Source of the DNA: Adiantum capillus-veneris
Taxonomy: Eukaryota > Streptophyta > Polypodiopsida > Polypodiales > Pteridaceae
Length of the DNA: 64,000 nt
Assembly (NCBI GenBank): GCA_014529385.2
Contig: CM043949.1
Location: 144,165,242-144,229,241 of the forward strand
Reading direction: 5' to 3'
Both the position numbers and the translations under genes were made by a program. The notes under the pieces were generated by a model. That model had not been told where the DNA came from and did no database searches. It saw nothing but the letters and a program-made list of their open reading frames with translations. Shown here one piece after another: positions 32,594 through 43,717 of this stretch; position 1 is the stretch's first letter, and each line of letters opens with the position of its first letter.

Positions 32594-34416
32594 TCCTTAT
32601 GTGCTTCAACACAAAATGCCCTTCAACCATTCAACACACACTCCTTAAGCAATCCCTTTGAACACTGCACAAACTCACATGCAAAGATTGACCTTCACCA
32701 TATTAGTGCTCATATATTTCTAAGAAAATCAAGCACAAAACCTCAAAACTCAAAACACCATAATGCACAAATACTTGACAACTCCTTTCCTTTCCCAAAA
32801 GAAGAGACTACTTACACACATAAGGCGGCATGCATAGAGAGCTCTTCTCCATCTATGCAGCCCCAAGACTTACTTACACACAACATAAGGAGAGAAGCCA
32901 AGAAAATAGACACCATGGTGCACAAAAAACTTTCTCAACAAACAAGCAACCCAATGAGCACAAAATATGAGAAGCTGCCAAGATAGGCTTACCAATTTTA
33001 CATGCGTTTAGAGCAAAAGTGTGACGACGACACCCCAATTGCAACAATTTGTTGATCAAACCATGAGATAGATCATTGAACTTGATATCCTTGCTCTCAT
33101 ATAGAATCTAAAATCCTTATTTAGGGATGATTATGATAAGAGAAATGTTTGCAAGAGAATGGTAACAATAGCATATTGATGCTCTCTCTATGGTGCCGCT
33201 TATGATAGCGAGCTTAGGAAATGGATAGGGAGACAAGAGGAGAGAGAGATTAGGGCTTCCCTAACCTTAGAGGAGCTTATTTGCAGCAATGGAGTAGGTG
33301 TGTGTATTTTTGTGCTTGCCAAAGGGCCTTTTTATAGCTGTACAAGACCTTGGGTTAGGTTAAACTTGACTAGGGTAGGTAATTAACCATAGTTAGGTTC
33401 CCTTTTGACCATTCCTTCAATTATGCAAATAAGGGACTTAGTTTTTCATTAAAAATAGCCTTTTAGGTCCAGGAGGCTCCATAAGGGTTGATAATGTATG
33501 TGGGCCCCACCATGATGTCCCTCCAGTGGCTCCTGCAGAGTGTCCCCATCCTGTTTGTTGTGTCTCTGGAAGCATCTTGAGCCGACCCCTCCACATGCAA
33601 GTGGTTTTTAACTCCCCATTGGTATTTTAGAATATTGGAGAATCAAGAAAACTTTTCACCTTTGTGGTTTACTTGATTGTAACTTTGACCTGCAGTAACA
33701 GTGTCCGCAGCACCTTGTTTTCACCATAACTTTCAGCCTGTAACTCAGAATTGGGTGGTGTAAAAGGAAAAGTTGACCTTCTCAAAGTGTTTAAGCTGAT
33801 TTTGGAGTGTTCCTCAAGTATACCCACGAGCTAAGGTGTTCAAGATGCATCCAAAACACCTTTTGAACCAAGTCTCCTTGTAGGGGGACCTTTAGCATGC
33901 ATCCAAGGTGTAGCATGCTTTTTTCAAAAGGGAATCCACCTTAAACAAATGAGGTAGGCTCCAATAAAGTTTGATTTATTGGGGATATACATTATATTTA
34001 AGATTTGTTGACCAACACAAGTAAATGATCCAAGACGTGGGTCATATAGTGGTGGGGAAGGGAAGGCCTACAAGGTTAACCCTACCCTTGAGAGAAGATG
34101 GGTAAGATAAGTGCCCATAAATTATTTATTTACAAATTATGGGATGTAGATAGGTATTTAAATTAGTAAGGGTAATTAGTTAAAAGAATATGCAGTAAAA
34201 AAACTAGGAGAGTAGAATTAAGTTTACTATTTACATTCAGCATGAAGAGAGAAATATGATGTAAATGCATAAAGATATAATAAGGGTAAAGTGTTTGTAT
34301 GGAAAAAGGCTATTACGGAAAGAGAGAATGAACACTAGGCTAAAACTTTGATAAAAAATATATACATTTGAGTAGAAATGTAGTGCAAATGCAAGGTTAC
34401 CATTTAACGCTACTCA
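32422..34416 (-). repeat. 5' LTR of the Tat element
   Basis: 1995 bp, TGAGAGCGG to TACTCA on the plus strand. It carries a CA microsatellite at about 32563-32590 that is shorter in the other LTR. It keeps the 221 bp (33866-34086) lost from the other LTR and therefore shows the pre-insertion state of the CACTA site (ACCCTACC then CTTGAGAG). Confidence 0.9.
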
Positions 34417-35394
34417 GTAGTTGCTCACCCGATAGACCAAGGAGGGCTCGGCATTCTTAACCCTATATCCCATGCTGAGGCCCTTTGTGCCAAATTTATG
34501 GTCTCATTGGCTAAACTTGACCAAGCTTGGGCTACCATGACCAAGAAAATGCTTGATGCAGCAAAACCAGGATTGAAAGGGGGAAAGTGGAAGGGGGTTG
34601 TGATGCACGACAAATTTCTCGCCCGGAAGTGGTCTTATCTTAGATCTGGTGGACTCTCAGGGGAGCTGATAAGGAAGTGCAAAAGTGCAGCTGAGGTTTT
34701 GGAATGGGGGGAAGTAACTAGATACTTTAAGAACTCCAGTTTTCATTGGTCCCCTTGGCTCTCTAAAATATTGGGGCCACTGCAAAGCCCCTATTGGATA
34801 GAAATGGCCAGGAATGTGAATAATAAGGGGCTGATCCGACTAGAGCAATTCTAGGATGGCAACAAGAAGTGCTGGAAACCTGTTGACTCTTAGCCATCCA
34901 ATATCAATTGAATGGCTTTGAGACCTTACTAGTCTACAAGGTGATGAAAGATCTTGACAAGGTGGTGATGCCAATCTGTGAATCCAACTTTGAATGGAAC
35001 ACGTGGAGATGTCCTGGGAGTAGCCTCTTTTGGAAACCACGTTTTACAAGCATCTACCATGCATTAATGCACGAGGCTAATTGGTGTAGCCCCTTCAACA
35101 AATTATGGAAGATGCGGTGATAGAAAAACGGTGGGAGGGAGTCATGGAGAACATCTGGAAGCCAAGGTGGCCTCAGTATATGAAGATACAAGAAAGTGAT
35201 GTGGGGTGCTTTGCCGACAGGCGTGAAGATACAAGAAAGAGGCATCAGGTCCGATCATTGCTCGGGGTGCAGAATAGCTAGTGAAGACCTAGCCCACCTT
35301 TTTATGGGATGTCAGGCAATCAGGGGCATGGCTGGGAAAATATGCAAGTGGATTCAAAGGACATGGAAAATTAAGTTCTTCAAGAATCATTTGT
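34417..35394 (+). pseudogene. LINE, middle segment
   Basis: Continues the LINE C-terminal region: VAHPIDQGGLGILNP, AKFMVSLAKLDQAWATM and WKGVVMHDKFLARKW, then in later frames FETLLVYKVMKDLDKV and CSGCRIASEDLAHLFMGC, a zinc-binding-like region typical of plant LINE ends. It ends at FFKNH where the chromovirus LTR begins. Contains several stops and frame changes. Confidence 0.75.
35390..35394 (+). repeat. Left target-site duplication of the chromovirus
   Basis: TTTGT here and TCTGT at 45287-45291, one mismatch. Joining across the element gives continuous LINE codons KNHLFFGSNRLGS. Confidence 0.7.
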
Positions 35395-36961
35395 TCTAAC
35401 ATTTACTGGTCTAATAACTTGTCTGTAGCGGAAAATAGCATGAACATAGTGAGCATTTCATTAGAATAGATTCCTCATTAGATTAACAAGAGTGCTTGGG
35501 TGGAGAGAGCAACAAAAAACATAACACCTAGTTAGATAGCATGAAAAATACTTCAAAAGAGAGAGAAATTAAGAAATTGACAACAATTGAGGACTGCATT
35601 TAAATGGAGCCGGTCCCCCCTCCAAAAGGCTTTGTATTATGGTTTCTCCCATCAAGAGAGACATTTTACAATACAATTTCTTGTGTTCCTTCAATAATAG
35701 CTAGTGCAATGAACATGGAGACTTCATGCACTATGCAAAACACTTATCAAACACAACATCAATTCCCTCACGGTCTCAGACCCAAGACCTCACACACCTT
35801 CGAAGATGGCGAGAGCTAGCGGGGTATGAGAGTAAATTGAGAGGAAGAAGGAGTATTCTTACGAGAAAGATGTGCATCTCCTCACATAATCACTCATATT
35901 AGCATAGCTTAGCTTAGTAATTAGCACGGTAGAGGAGATGAGCATGCATTGAAGCTTGGCTCTTGGTTGGATTTGCATCACAAAGCCAAGAGTTGTGGTG
36001 TAGGCCTTCCTTCTCACAAGCTTGGAGTAGGTGATAATCTTTCCATTAAAGCTTGAGAAGGAGAGAGAGTCTTATTTACTTCATAGAGATAGTGTGAGTG
36101 TGTATGTGATAATGCCTTGCAAATATCAACTCCCTCTCTCTCTTGGTCGACCCCTCTTCCTTTTTGCTCTTGCTAGCATCCTATTGGACCTCCCCAGCCT
36201 TAGCCATTAAGCAGCATAAGTGCTAGCCTTCTGACATGTGTCCCCCTTTCCACTTTTGTGAGAGATTTAGGTAATTATTTAATTCAACTAAAATCTCATT
36301 GGACCCCTTTGCCTCGTGGCCAATAAGAATCAGGCAAGCCATTGGGCTGTTGAATGCTCATTGGTCCCCTGGGAGATTGTCCAATAGTTTTTTAGAGAGC
36401 TTAATTTTTATTGGTTCTTTTATTAAGTGTTTTTTAAATTAATAAAAGTAGATTTACTCTAGCCTAATTCTCATTGGTCCACCTCCAAGGCCATCCAATA
36501 GGAATTGGGTACACCTTGTGGGTATCTGGGCTAGGAGCTGACATGTGTCCCTCATTCCCTTTGTGTAAAGGGAGCTTGTGTGTCTGTGTGTGTGTGTGTG
36601 TGAGTTTCTCTCTCATCCTCTACTTGCAAGGCTCGCCCCCTCCTATGTAGGGATTGCTAAAGACTTTTGGGACACACACAAAGCATCCAATTCCCCCAAT
36701 GTTTGACCTTTGGACACAACCTTTGAATTTTGGAACCTTAGCATTTTGGAAGTCTTAATGGGCTGAACCTTAGGGTCTTTTAACTTTTACAGATGGCCCC
36801 CCCTTTGGATCCCTATTTTCCCTCCTTTAGATCCTTACTGTGGCAGGTCTGCTAGCTTAACCAATATTCTAGCTTTTTCTCCCCTGGCACTTCCCCATAT
36901 TAAATGATCAGTTTAACATGAGAAAATCATTTAAGAGAATTAGATATTGATTATTATGACA
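35395..36961 (-). repeat. 3' LTR of the chromovirus
   Basis: 1567 bp, TCTAACATTTA (expected TGTAACATTTA) to ATTATGACA. It contains several TTGG-CCAATAG type boxes and a GT microsatellite near 36583-36603. Confidence 0.85.
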
Positions 36962-36976
36962 TTACCTCTCTCTTGA
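36962..36976 (-). promoter_or_regulatory. Polypurine tract of the chromovirus
   Basis: On the minus strand AAGAGAGAGGTAA directly precedes the 3' LTR (TGTCATAATAATC). Confidence 0.65.
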
Positions 36977-37317
36977 AATCATAGTCGTCCTCGACTATGG
37001 TATAGAGAAGATAAAGCATATTCATTAGTCCTTTTCTTAGCGGGTAGAGGATCCCTATGTTACCCTACGTCATCATTCAACAATGGATGACTAGTCCATT
37101 TGGTGCTTGAGAGCCTAAGGCTGCCGCAAGCATGTCTACACATTAGTTCTATCATCTTCCATAGTAGAGTGCCAAGCTCTACTTGGTGTTCAGGAGATGT
37201 CGTCTCTGCAAACGTGATCTAAGCATGCATACTACTTCATTTTTGTGCACAATACAAAAAAAAGAGTCTTATAAGACAAACATTTTGTTCATTTTTAATA
37301 TTTGTACATTTGCTTAC

Positions 37318-38407
37318 TCTTGGGAAGCATTGTAAGCATTGACAAGGCTTAGGTTATCCTTTAATTGTATGCCTTTCATCCATCTAGAATCTTCAAAAGG
37401 ATAATTCTTAAACTTAATAAGATATCATCGGATAGTCTCCCGCCTCTTAGTACCTTTGTCTTCATGTCGGAGAATGGACTCGGGCTGTAGCACCTCTTCT
37501 TGGTCCTCAATCTCCGGTGGGTCTTCAATAGTTGGTTCTTGAGGTGGCTCTCCTTTGTAAGGCTTTAGTAGGCTCACATGGAAAGCATTGTGTATGAGCC
37601 AATGGTTGGGAAACTTGAGTTGATAGGCCATCCCATTGATTGGCCTAAGAATCTGGAAGGGACCATAGTACCTTTTGCTAACTTAGCATAGTACTCTTGG
37701 TGTCCTGTAGGATTCTTGACCGTCGTGTGCCTTAATCGAGCCCTGGGAAATTTGAGCAAGACCCAATCATTTTCTTTAAAGGCTTGGGCTCTTCTGTGGT
37801 TATCAGTAGCAGCCTTTTTCCTTTGCTGTGAAATAGAGATAGCATCCTCAATCTTTTGGAAAGATTCTTGTAGGTCTCGGCTATACTCATCTACAACGAA
37901 GATCTTCCCATGTACCTTAAGTAGCAAGGGACTTTTTTATCTTCCCTCAATTACCTCAAAAGGTGCTTTTCCCATTGAAGTATGTACAGTGTTATTGTAG
38001 GCATACTCCACTAAGAGTAAGTACTTCTCCCATTGGGATATTTGATCTACTTCTGCTACATAGGCTTTTAGTAGATCGAGAATTGTTAGGTTAGCTATTT
38101 TACTTTGGCCATCCATTTGCGGGTGATAGACCGAAGAGAAATTTAGCCTTGTTCCTAAATTCTCAAAGAGACCCTTCCAGAAGTTACTGGTCATTCTAGG
38201 ATCTCTATCCGACACTATGGACATTGGCAAGACATGGTACTTGAAGATTTGTGAAATGAAGAGGGTTGTCATTTGATGGGCTTTGATAGTCTTTTTGGCA
38301 GGTATAAAATGAGCTTGTTTACTGAACCTGTCTACTATCATCCATATTCCCGTATTCCCATGGATAGATAAAATCCAAAGATAAAATCCAGGGATATGCT
38401 CTCCCAT
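37318..38407 (-). pseudogene. Chromovirus integrase and chromodomain remnant
   Basis: The core in 38407-37937 shows GIWMIVDRFSKQAHFIP, SDRDPRMTSNFW and YHPQMDGQSKIAN; in the last block E is replaced by K or lost. After a frame change, 37927-37425 carries the GPY-like region and NAFHVSLLKPYKGEPPQEP. An in-frame stop then precedes YLIKFKNYPFEDSRWM, a chromodomain core (about 37380-37430). Chromodomains target such elements to heterochromatin. Confidence 0.8.
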
Positions 38408-38448
38408 TGTGAATTAGGGATTGGCAAAGGTTGAAGAAATCCAAGTTG

Positions 38449-39159
38449 TTATACCACACATTTAGAAACATACTCTTGTATGTTTGCTTTCATGGTAGGC
38501 CAATAGAAATATGTTTCAATCCCCTTTAGGGTAGACTGAATCCCTCTATGCCCTGTATAAGGAGGAGCATGAGATTCATACATTACTTTCTCACGTAGTG
38601 AGCTAGTAACGCATAGTCTATTGCCATAGAGAAGATAACCATATTGTAAAGTAAATGGTTCCTCTTTCTTCCCTAGTGCAATGGTTGAAATCACATCTCT
38701 AAAATCGAGATCAATAGCATACTCATCTATCATAGAAGATAGATCATTGTGAGTTGCTATGGAAAATGCATTCACTCTTGGCCGTCTTGAGAGTGAATTA
38801 GCTACTTGATTATGCTTGCCAGTAATGTGAGCAATATGAAAATGAAATTGCAAAAGAAATTTTTCCCACCTCATGTTTTTATCGGAGAGCTTGGTTTGCG
38901 TCATGAAGTAGTTAAGACTTTGGTGATCCGTTCGCAGAATGAAAGGAGTCCCCAATAAATAGTTCTTCCATGAGTCTAAGGCATGTAGAACTGCAAGGAG
39001 TTCCTTTTCATATATGCCTAGAGCTTGCTCAATAGGGTCAAGCCTTCGACTTTCATAGCCTATGGCATGCCCTTCTTGAAGAAAAAGAGCTCCAAGGCAA
39101 TCACCACAAGCATCACATTGGACCTCAGATGGCTTAGAGAGATCCGGTAGTGTAAGCAC
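38449..39159 (-). CDS. Chromovirus RNase H and integrase zinc-binding region
   Basis: RNase H blocks QCDACGDCLGALFLQEG, ELLAVLHALDSWKNYL and TDHQSLNYFMTQ lead to KHNQVANSLSRRP. They are followed by the H2C2 zinc-binding part of the integrase (HAPPYTGHRGIQSTL, YWPTMKANIQEYV). It is separated by stops or frame changes from the reverse transcriptase upstream and the integrase core downstream. Confidence 0.85.
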   Translation of the reverse strand: MLTLPDLSKPSEVQCDACGDCLGALFLQEGHAIGYESRRLDPIEQALGIYEKELLAVLHALDSWKNYLLGTPFILRTDHQSLNYFMTQTKLSDKNMRWEKFLLQFHFHIAHITGKHNQVANSLSRRPRVNAFSIATHNDLSSMIDEYAIDLDFRDVISTIALGKKEEPFTLQYGYLLYGNRLCVTSSLREKVMYESHAPPYTGHRGIQSTLKGIETYFYWPTMKANIQEYVSKCVV

Positions 39160-39242
39160 AGGTTGAGAGATAAGCTTTTCTTTAAGATTTTTGAAAGCAT
39201 TGTTCTCCTTGGCAGACCATGTGTACCTAACGTTTTTCTTTG

Positions 39243-40478
39243 CTAGGTCATGTAATGGTCCTGCACTATTAGTGAGAACTTTTCTATGAAACGTCTATAG
39301 TATGCGCACATACCTATAAAGCTTCTTAACTCATGAAGATTCCTTGGTTTAGGCCATCCTTTTATTACCTCTAACTTTGATGGATCCATTTGGATGCCAT
39401 CTTGAGAGATAATGTGACCTAAATACTGAGACTCTTGTAAGAAAAATTCACTTTTCTTTCGATTAACATAACTTAGTTTATTCTCTCTTAGAACTTGAAA
39501 TATTACCTGGAGGTGTCGCTTGTGTTTGTCTAATGAATTGAGGTAAATGATGATATCATCAAAGAACACTTCAGTAAAGGTTTGGTGAGCCTTGAATAGA
39601 TTCTCCATCAAGCGGTTGAATGTGGCTGGTGCATTGGTCAAGCCAAAAGGCATGACAATGTATTCATAAAGACCAAACATAGTGCAAAATGTAGTCTTTA
39701 TAATGTCTTGATCAACTATCCTTATTTGATGATAGCCACTTTTTAGGTCAATTCTACTGAAGTAGGTGGAGCCTTGTAGCTTATCAAATAGGTCTTCTAC
39801 CCGTGGAACGGGAAACCTATTTTTGATAGTGATCCTATTTAGTGCTCTATAGTCGACACACATAAGATATGTGCCGTCTTTCTTTTGCACTAGTAGCACC
39901 GGAGAACAAACTGGAGATGAGCTAGGCCTAACCATGCCCTTCTCAAGTAACTCGTGCACTTGCTGCATAATCTCCTCTTGTTGAGCTTGAGAAACTCTAT
40001 AAGGAGGATTGTTAGGCGGTGAACTTCCTAGAGGAAGTTCAATTGCATGGTCATCATTGCCTCGTTTAGGAGGTAGCTCACAAGGGATGTCGTCAATAAA
40101 AACATCTTGAAACCCCTTGAGAAAATTGGATAACTCTATTTCCTTTTTATTGTGTATATTTTCTTTTGCTAAAACATTAGGTTCATTTTGAGAATCTTTT
40201 CCCCAAGCATGGCGTAGAGGAGAGCCTTTGTGGTGAGTTTCCTCATCTTGGATTTTGACCAAGGTAGCTCTAGGAGGATCATGGCAATTGTTCTTTTGGG
40301 GACAAGCGCGGTACGCATGCCCTTGTTCACCGCACTTGAAACACCGGTTATCCTTGCGATAACGCTCAAGCTCTTCAGGAGAGAGTTTTTTTTTTGCCTT
40401 TGTAAACTCCCTTGTCCTTAGCTTTGTTGGAGTTGCCCTTAGGAGACTTTTGGACATTTTCCTTCCCCTTAGGCTCAT
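39243..40478 (-). CDS. Chromovirus zinc knuckle joined to reverse transcriptase
   Basis: One 411-residue frame runs from the gag zinc knuckle CFKCGEQGHAYRAC (about 40296-40340) through a short linker to the reverse transcriptase: FPVPRVEDLFDKLQGSTYFS, MPFGLTNAPATFNRLM, the active site VFFDDIIIY, and GMCAYYRRFIEKFS. The aspartic protease normally found between knuckle and RT (over 100 residues, with D-S/T-G) is missing, so this copy could not mature its own polyprotein. Confidence 0.85.
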   Translation of the reverse strand: MSLRGRKMSKSLLRATPTKLRTREFTKAKKKLSPEELERYRKDNRCFKCGEQGHAYRACPQKNNCHDPPRATLVKIQDEETHHKGSPLRHAWGKDSQNEPNVLAKENIHNKKEIELSNFLKGFQDVFIDDIPCELPPKRGNDDHAIELPLGSSPPNNPPYRVSQAQQEEIMQQVHELLEKGMVRPSSSPVCSPVLLVQKKDGTYLMCVDYRALNRITIKNRFPVPRVEDLFDKLQGSTYFSRIDLKSGYHQIRIVDQDIIKTTFCTMFGLYEYIVMPFGLTNAPATFNRLMENLFKAHQTFTEVFFDDIIIYLNSLDKHKRHLQVIFQVLRENKLSYVNRKKSEFFLQESQYLGHIISQDGIQMDPSKLEVIKGWPKPRNLHELRSFIGMCAYYRRFIEKFSLIVQDHYMT

Positions 40479-40794
40479 TGGAAGCCTTGTTTTTAGGGGG
40501 CTTAGAATTCCTCTTAGCCCCTGTTTGGAAATTGATTCGAGACGCCACCATAGTATGATGTATTACCGCCGATATGGTGCGTCACCTTTGGGAGTTGACA
40601 TACTCTGCCATTTCTTTGGTTAAGCCCGCACAAAATTGTTGCTTTTGCTCTCCAAAATCCAACTTTTTGAAGACAGTGGCTTTGAGTTGTAGGTCCCAAA
40701 ACTTGTCTACATATTTGTGGATAGATTCATAGGGAGAGAGCTTTAGGCTTCGCTATTCGGTGAGTACTTTGTCTTTGGCATCGATGGACAAAAA

Positions 40795-41787
40795 CTACTT
40801 CATAATGGAAGCTCTTAAAGCTTTCCATGTTCGTGGAGCTTCACCATTGGCCTGTAGGCTAGACCACCATTGTCTAGTGGACTTTTGAAAGTGCACATGG
40901 TGAAGCTTAGAGGACTCCGTGAAGCCCTCATCTCCGAACGCCGCATCGAATTGTTGGATAAAGGCCAAGACTTTGTCCGTAGCACCAAAAGTGCCATCGT
41001 AGGTAAGCAAAGAGATGCTCTTCTCTCCCTCTTTGAAATTCTTGAGCTTGGATGACCTCTTCCACATGGCATAGGATTTCCTATGGCCTCTTCTTTTTGA
41101 TGGTTCAAAGGTTGCACCATCACTTTCTTCAGAAGATGAAGAATTTGAGGAATATGGAGAAGAGGGTGACCTCTTTCTTGCCTTTTTCTTACCTTGATCT
41201 TCGTTGTCTTGACCATCACTTTCATTAGAGGAAGAGGATGAAGAAGATGGAGAAGAGGGTGTCCTCTTTCTCGCCTTTTTCTTCTCTTGCTTTTTGTCAT
41301 CCCTCTTTGAAGTATGGTGTGGAGAATTATGCGATGTTCTTCTCCGTTTTGGAGGTGATGGAGAGCGTTTAGCCCGCCATCTTTGTGGAGCCATCTCCAC
41401 CGAGGTGGCGGGAAACTCACTTCTTTCATTTTCCTTTGGTGGAGGCTCTTGAATTCTCCTTTGAGAAGGAGATGCATCATCAAGGAGAAAATTTATGAGC
41501 CCTTCATAGGGATCCTCTTCTTCTTCCCGAATCGGAGAGAGACCTCTTTTGGAAGTCTCGCAAGGAGGCTTCCTGGGTGTTCTCTCATCATGGTGGGGAG
41601 CTTGGAGAATCCCATGAGCACAAAGTTGTGGTTGCACTTCACTTTGGAGGGATGGATTGCCCATGGCTTGTTGAATCCTACAAACAAGATAGTTAACAAG
41701 CATCAAGGCATCATTAGTAGCTTGCTCATTAGCAAAATCAAAGTTATCAACATTAATTTCACTCTCTTTACTATTGTCAGCAGCCAT
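40795..41787 (-). CDS. Chromovirus gag
   Basis: A 330-residue frame from the ATG at 41787 (MAADNSKESE). It has a disordered Arg/Lys/Ser-rich middle with two KKKARKR-SPSSP repeats, then a gag core (YDGTFGATDKVLAFIQQFD, HFQKSTRQWWSSLQ). The frame breaks before the zinc knuckle; intervening gag lies in 40514-40790 in other frames. Confidence 0.8.
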   Translation of the reverse strand: MAADNSKESEINVDNFDFANEQATNDALMLVNYLVCRIQQAMGNPSLQSEVQPQLCAHGILQAPHHDERTPRKPPCETSKRGLSPIREEEEDPYEGLINFLLDDASPSQRRIQEPPPKENERSEFPATSVEMAPQRWRAKRSPSPPKRRRTSHNSPHHTSKRDDKKQEKKKARKRTPSSPSSSSSSSNESDGQDNEDQGKKKARKRSPSSPYSSNSSSSEESDGATFEPSKRRGHRKSYAMWKRSSKLKNFKEGEKSISLLTYDGTFGATDKVLAFIQQFDAAFGDEGFTESSKLHHVHFQKSTRQWWSSLQANGEAPRTWKALRASIMK

Positions 41788-42060
41788 TCTAACAACTTTT
41801 AGGTGTAAACTTTTTAGGTGTACTTTGGCACTTCAAGCCCTAGTTGCTACTCCTCTTTACCCCTTTAGAAAAGGCATCGGGGCATCATTAGTAGCTTGCT
41901 CATTAGAAAAATCAAAGTTATCAACATTAATTTCACTCTCTTTAGTATTGTCAGCAGTCATTCTAACAACTTTTAGGTGTAAAATTTTTAGGTGTACTTT
42001 GGCACTTCAAGCCCTAGTTGCTACTCCTCTTTACCCCTTTAGAAAAGGCACTCAAGCTAC
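41700..42060 (-). repeat. Direct duplication of about 190 bp at the gag start
   Basis: The segment containing CATTAGTAGCTTGCTCATTAG, the gag start codon region and TTTTAGGTGTACTTTGGCAC occurs twice in tandem (about 41702-41880 and 41883-42060). The upstream copy duplicates the gag start. Confidence 0.8.
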
Positions 42061-42086
42061 TGTACCCGTGTCTTGAATACCATTAA

Positions 42087-43423
42087 CACTAGGTTGGTAA
42101 TGGGACACTTTTATGTCCTGGGACACTTTTATGTCCTGTTAAGTGACCATTTTCCTTGAATTATGTCAAGAGTTTCCAAATGGATTTTGAGGTGCTATCT
42201 ATCTAGAAAGTTGTCTCATGAGCTGAAAAAACTCGACATTTTTTTGGAATATCAATTCCATCTTTAACATTGTCCTTGCACAACATTTCACAACCTAAAC
42301 TGTGTGAAAAAACGGGTCCTGTTTTTGGCTTTTTTTAACTTTTTGCAACTATACCACTCTAGAATTCATGTTTGTGAGGTCTATAATGCTAGAGAACTAT
42401 CTTTAGTAGTCCTCAACATGTCCTGATGCTTCTACGGAGAAATAAATATTAAAGTTGTAAGTTATGACCAAATTACAAAAATTGTCAAATCCTGTTTTTT
42501 AGCCAATTTTAGCTCTTCTATGATTTTTTTGGTGGATTTCATGATATCCAAATGAATTTTTTATTTTCTATGTCGCATATTGTAACATAAAGCTAACATT
42601 CCTTGAGTTTTGGGGCACCTAATACCCTATTTTTCATAGTACACAATGATGGTTGATTTTTTCAATTATAGAAGAAAACGAAACATTCTAGTATATCAAG
42701 TATAGCTTTTTCAATATTGTTAGTTTCTTGTGACAACTAAGTGCATTTTGTAGGTAGTAACCATATCTAGTCATAAGGATAAAATTTGGCTAGATATTGA
42801 ATAGTTTCTATGGGATTCTACAACTCATAATGTTGAACCCAGTTTTTTCATGTTTGCTATATTTAACACTTCATCTTTGCCCCAAGATTCCCCTTGGTAA
42901 GAGATGTATTATTCTTTTGACATGCTCCATGGCTCCTGATGAACATAAAGGACAATAGGGAACTAAGAAAACATGCATATATTATTTGTATTGAGCGTGG
43001 CTATAGAAACTTTGATGATATGTTTGCAGAATGGTAAAAAATCAACTTTTTTGTACCTATTTATTTTGGCAAAACAAAAAATAGTGAGTGAGAAGCAATC
43101 ATATGTTCTGATCACCAACCCATTGAAGTTAACTAGGGAATTTATCTCAAGTCCTACAAAAATCCCTAATCTTATTTTTATGCAACAAAACGTAAGAAAT
43201 GACTGTTTTGATGAAAATGCATTGGTCGATCAACTTTGGAGGCTTGGTGTGACCAAAAGATGAGAAATTTTACAAGTTTCTTATTTTTTCCATGTGTAGT
43301 AGGCCTTGAACTATAACCTCATGAAAGGATTTTACAAAATGAGTGGATCTACTATGGTTTTGGAGGTTTTTTTCAAAACCCTAAAAGGACACTTTTATGT
43401 CCTGTTAGGTTACCAACCTAGTG
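42087..43423. mobile_element. TTAA-flanked nonautonomous DNA element, copy B
   Basis: Same family as 21559-22883: inverted termini CACTAGGTTGGTAA, TTAA on both sides (42083-42086 and 43424-43427), same interior in the same orientation. It has an extra tandem copy of GGGACACTTTTATGTCCT at the left end. It lies in the chromovirus leader between the primer-binding site and gag. Confidence 0.85.
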
Positions 43424-43698
43424 TTAAATGCAAGGAATAGAAGAGAGGGTCATTCAACACCAAAACAGCACCGGCTCCTATCAAATTTCTGATAGCTCAA
43501 TAGTGGTTAAGAAGTAGGCAAGCCCCGTAGGACTCCACTTAAGACCATAGTTGCCGACGGTGATGCCCTGTTAACTGCACAAAGGCAGGTGCACTGCAAG
43601 GCTGAAAATTCCTTATTCTACTTACTCACATACAATTAATAGTACCAACAATTTATAGCTAGCTTGAGGACCTCCCTTCTTGAGCAAGAAAAGATAAA

Positions 43699-43717
43699 CC
43701 TTGTGCTTTGATACCAA
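43699..43717 (-). promoter_or_regulatory. Primer-binding site (initiator Met tRNA) of the chromovirus
   Basis: On the minus strand TGGTATCAAAGCACAAGG starts one base after the 5' LTR. TGGTATCA-AGC is the classic plant initiator-Met site with one change. Confidence 0.85.

Larger units (their letters stand above)
18772..34416 (-). mobile_element. Ty3/gypsy LTR retrotransposon of the Tat lineage, minus strand
   Basis: Two direct LTRs (left 18772-26714 including a CACTA insertion; right 32422-34416, 1995 bp) begin TGAGAGCGG and end TACTCA on the plus strand. The internal region codes on the minus strand for gag, protease, reverse transcriptase, RNase H, a second RNase H and integrase. The second, archaeal-type RNase H before the integrase is the mark of the Tat lineage. 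Since the coding strand is minus, the right LTR is the 5' LTR. LTR differences visible by eye are few, so insertion looks recent relative to the LINE and the chromovirus. Confidence 0.9.

Noticed and set aside
32441-32986. 181-codon plus-strand frame in the Tat LTR, partly shared with the other LTR at 18761-18988
   Set aside because: It is antisense to the retrotransposon, runs through a CA microsatellite and is not kept open in the second LTR.
41383-41802. Plus-strand frames opposite chromovirus gag
   Set aside because: They are shadows of the minus-strand gag frame.
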